DNA from: Aedes albopictus
Lineage: Eukaryota > Arthropoda > Insecta > Diptera > Culicidae
NCBI RefSeq assembly: GCF_035046485.1
Contig: NC_085138.1
Span: forward strand, 40,769,464-40,833,463
Direction: 5' to 3'
DNA length: 64,000 bases
Shown piece by piece: positions 63,792 to 64,000 of this stretch (position 1 is its first letter; each line of letters begins with the position of its first letter). The notes below the pieces were generated by a model. The model worked only from the letters and a program-made list of their open reading frames with translations. It ran no database searches and was not told the DNA's origin. The position numbers and the translations under genes are program-made.

Positions 63792-64000
63792 TACAGATCT
63801 TGCATTACTTAACCCTCTACTTCCCATGGTTGCTCTAGAGCACCATCGATTTTCGGCGAACTCGGGATAAATGGAATTAGATGAATATGATGCAATAATT
63901 TTACAAATATGGTTGTAACCTCATAAGGTTGATCCAACTACCAACTACTTATTTCAATAGCAGAACTATTGATAAACAATCAAAAACCTATTGATTTACA
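63792..64000. other. No recognisable feature
   Basis: AT-rich DNA to the window edge; not obviously a continuation of the retrotransposon. Confidence 0.4.

Overview
This is eukaryotic, insect-type DNA. Two spliced genes in it encode animal proteins with normal GT..AG introns (ARPC4 and UFD1). The rest is dense with mosquito-style repeats: RTE, Jockey, R1 and other non-LTR retrotransposons, Ty1/copia elements, and many foldback miniature transposons (MITEs) flanked by TA duplications. A culicine mosquito, most likely Aedes, is the best guess; that rests on the mix of repeat families and was not tested by a database search.

Layout. 1-5.8 kb is a tandem satellite (unit about 183 bp). 5.8-13.8 kb holds MITEs, one nearly complete RTE retrotransposon with its target-site duplication (6.4-9.9 kb), and a broken Jockey-type fragment. 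13.8-29.6 kb is the same satellite family in the opposite orientation, interrupted by three foldback insertions. 29.6-37.3 kb is mostly unrecognised DNA with a probable Ty3-type LTR end, a tRNA-like SINE candidate and a decayed Ty1/copia element (31.8-35.3 kb). 37.3-41.1 kb is a stack of nested transposons. 41.35-50.3 kb is the only clearly genic part: ARPC4 on the + strand and UFD1 on the - strand, converging tail to tail. UFD1 has a 6.4-kb intron filled with a copia remnant flanked by RTE fragments. 50.7-52.5 kb is a second transposon nest. 52.56-57.03 kb is one apparently perfect ATC microsatellite of about 1,490 units. 57-60.3 kb holds an R1-clade 3' remnant and a 5'-truncated RTE insertion with a 15-bp target-site duplication. 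60.3-64 kb is CpG-rich unique-looking DNA with a possible promoter and 5'UTR exon, and ends in a non-LTR endonuclease fragment.

The two host genes do unrelated housekeeping work: ARPC4 in Arp2/3 actin nucleation, UFD1 in p97/NPL4-dependent ubiquitin-proteasome degradation. Everything else recognised is repeat-derived. I found no new enzymatic system. The unusual parts are structural: the inverted satellite blocks with higher-order repeats, the multi-level MITE nests whose empty sites can be read inside the window, the giant perfect microsatellite, and a UFD1 start codon that sits alone at an exon edge.
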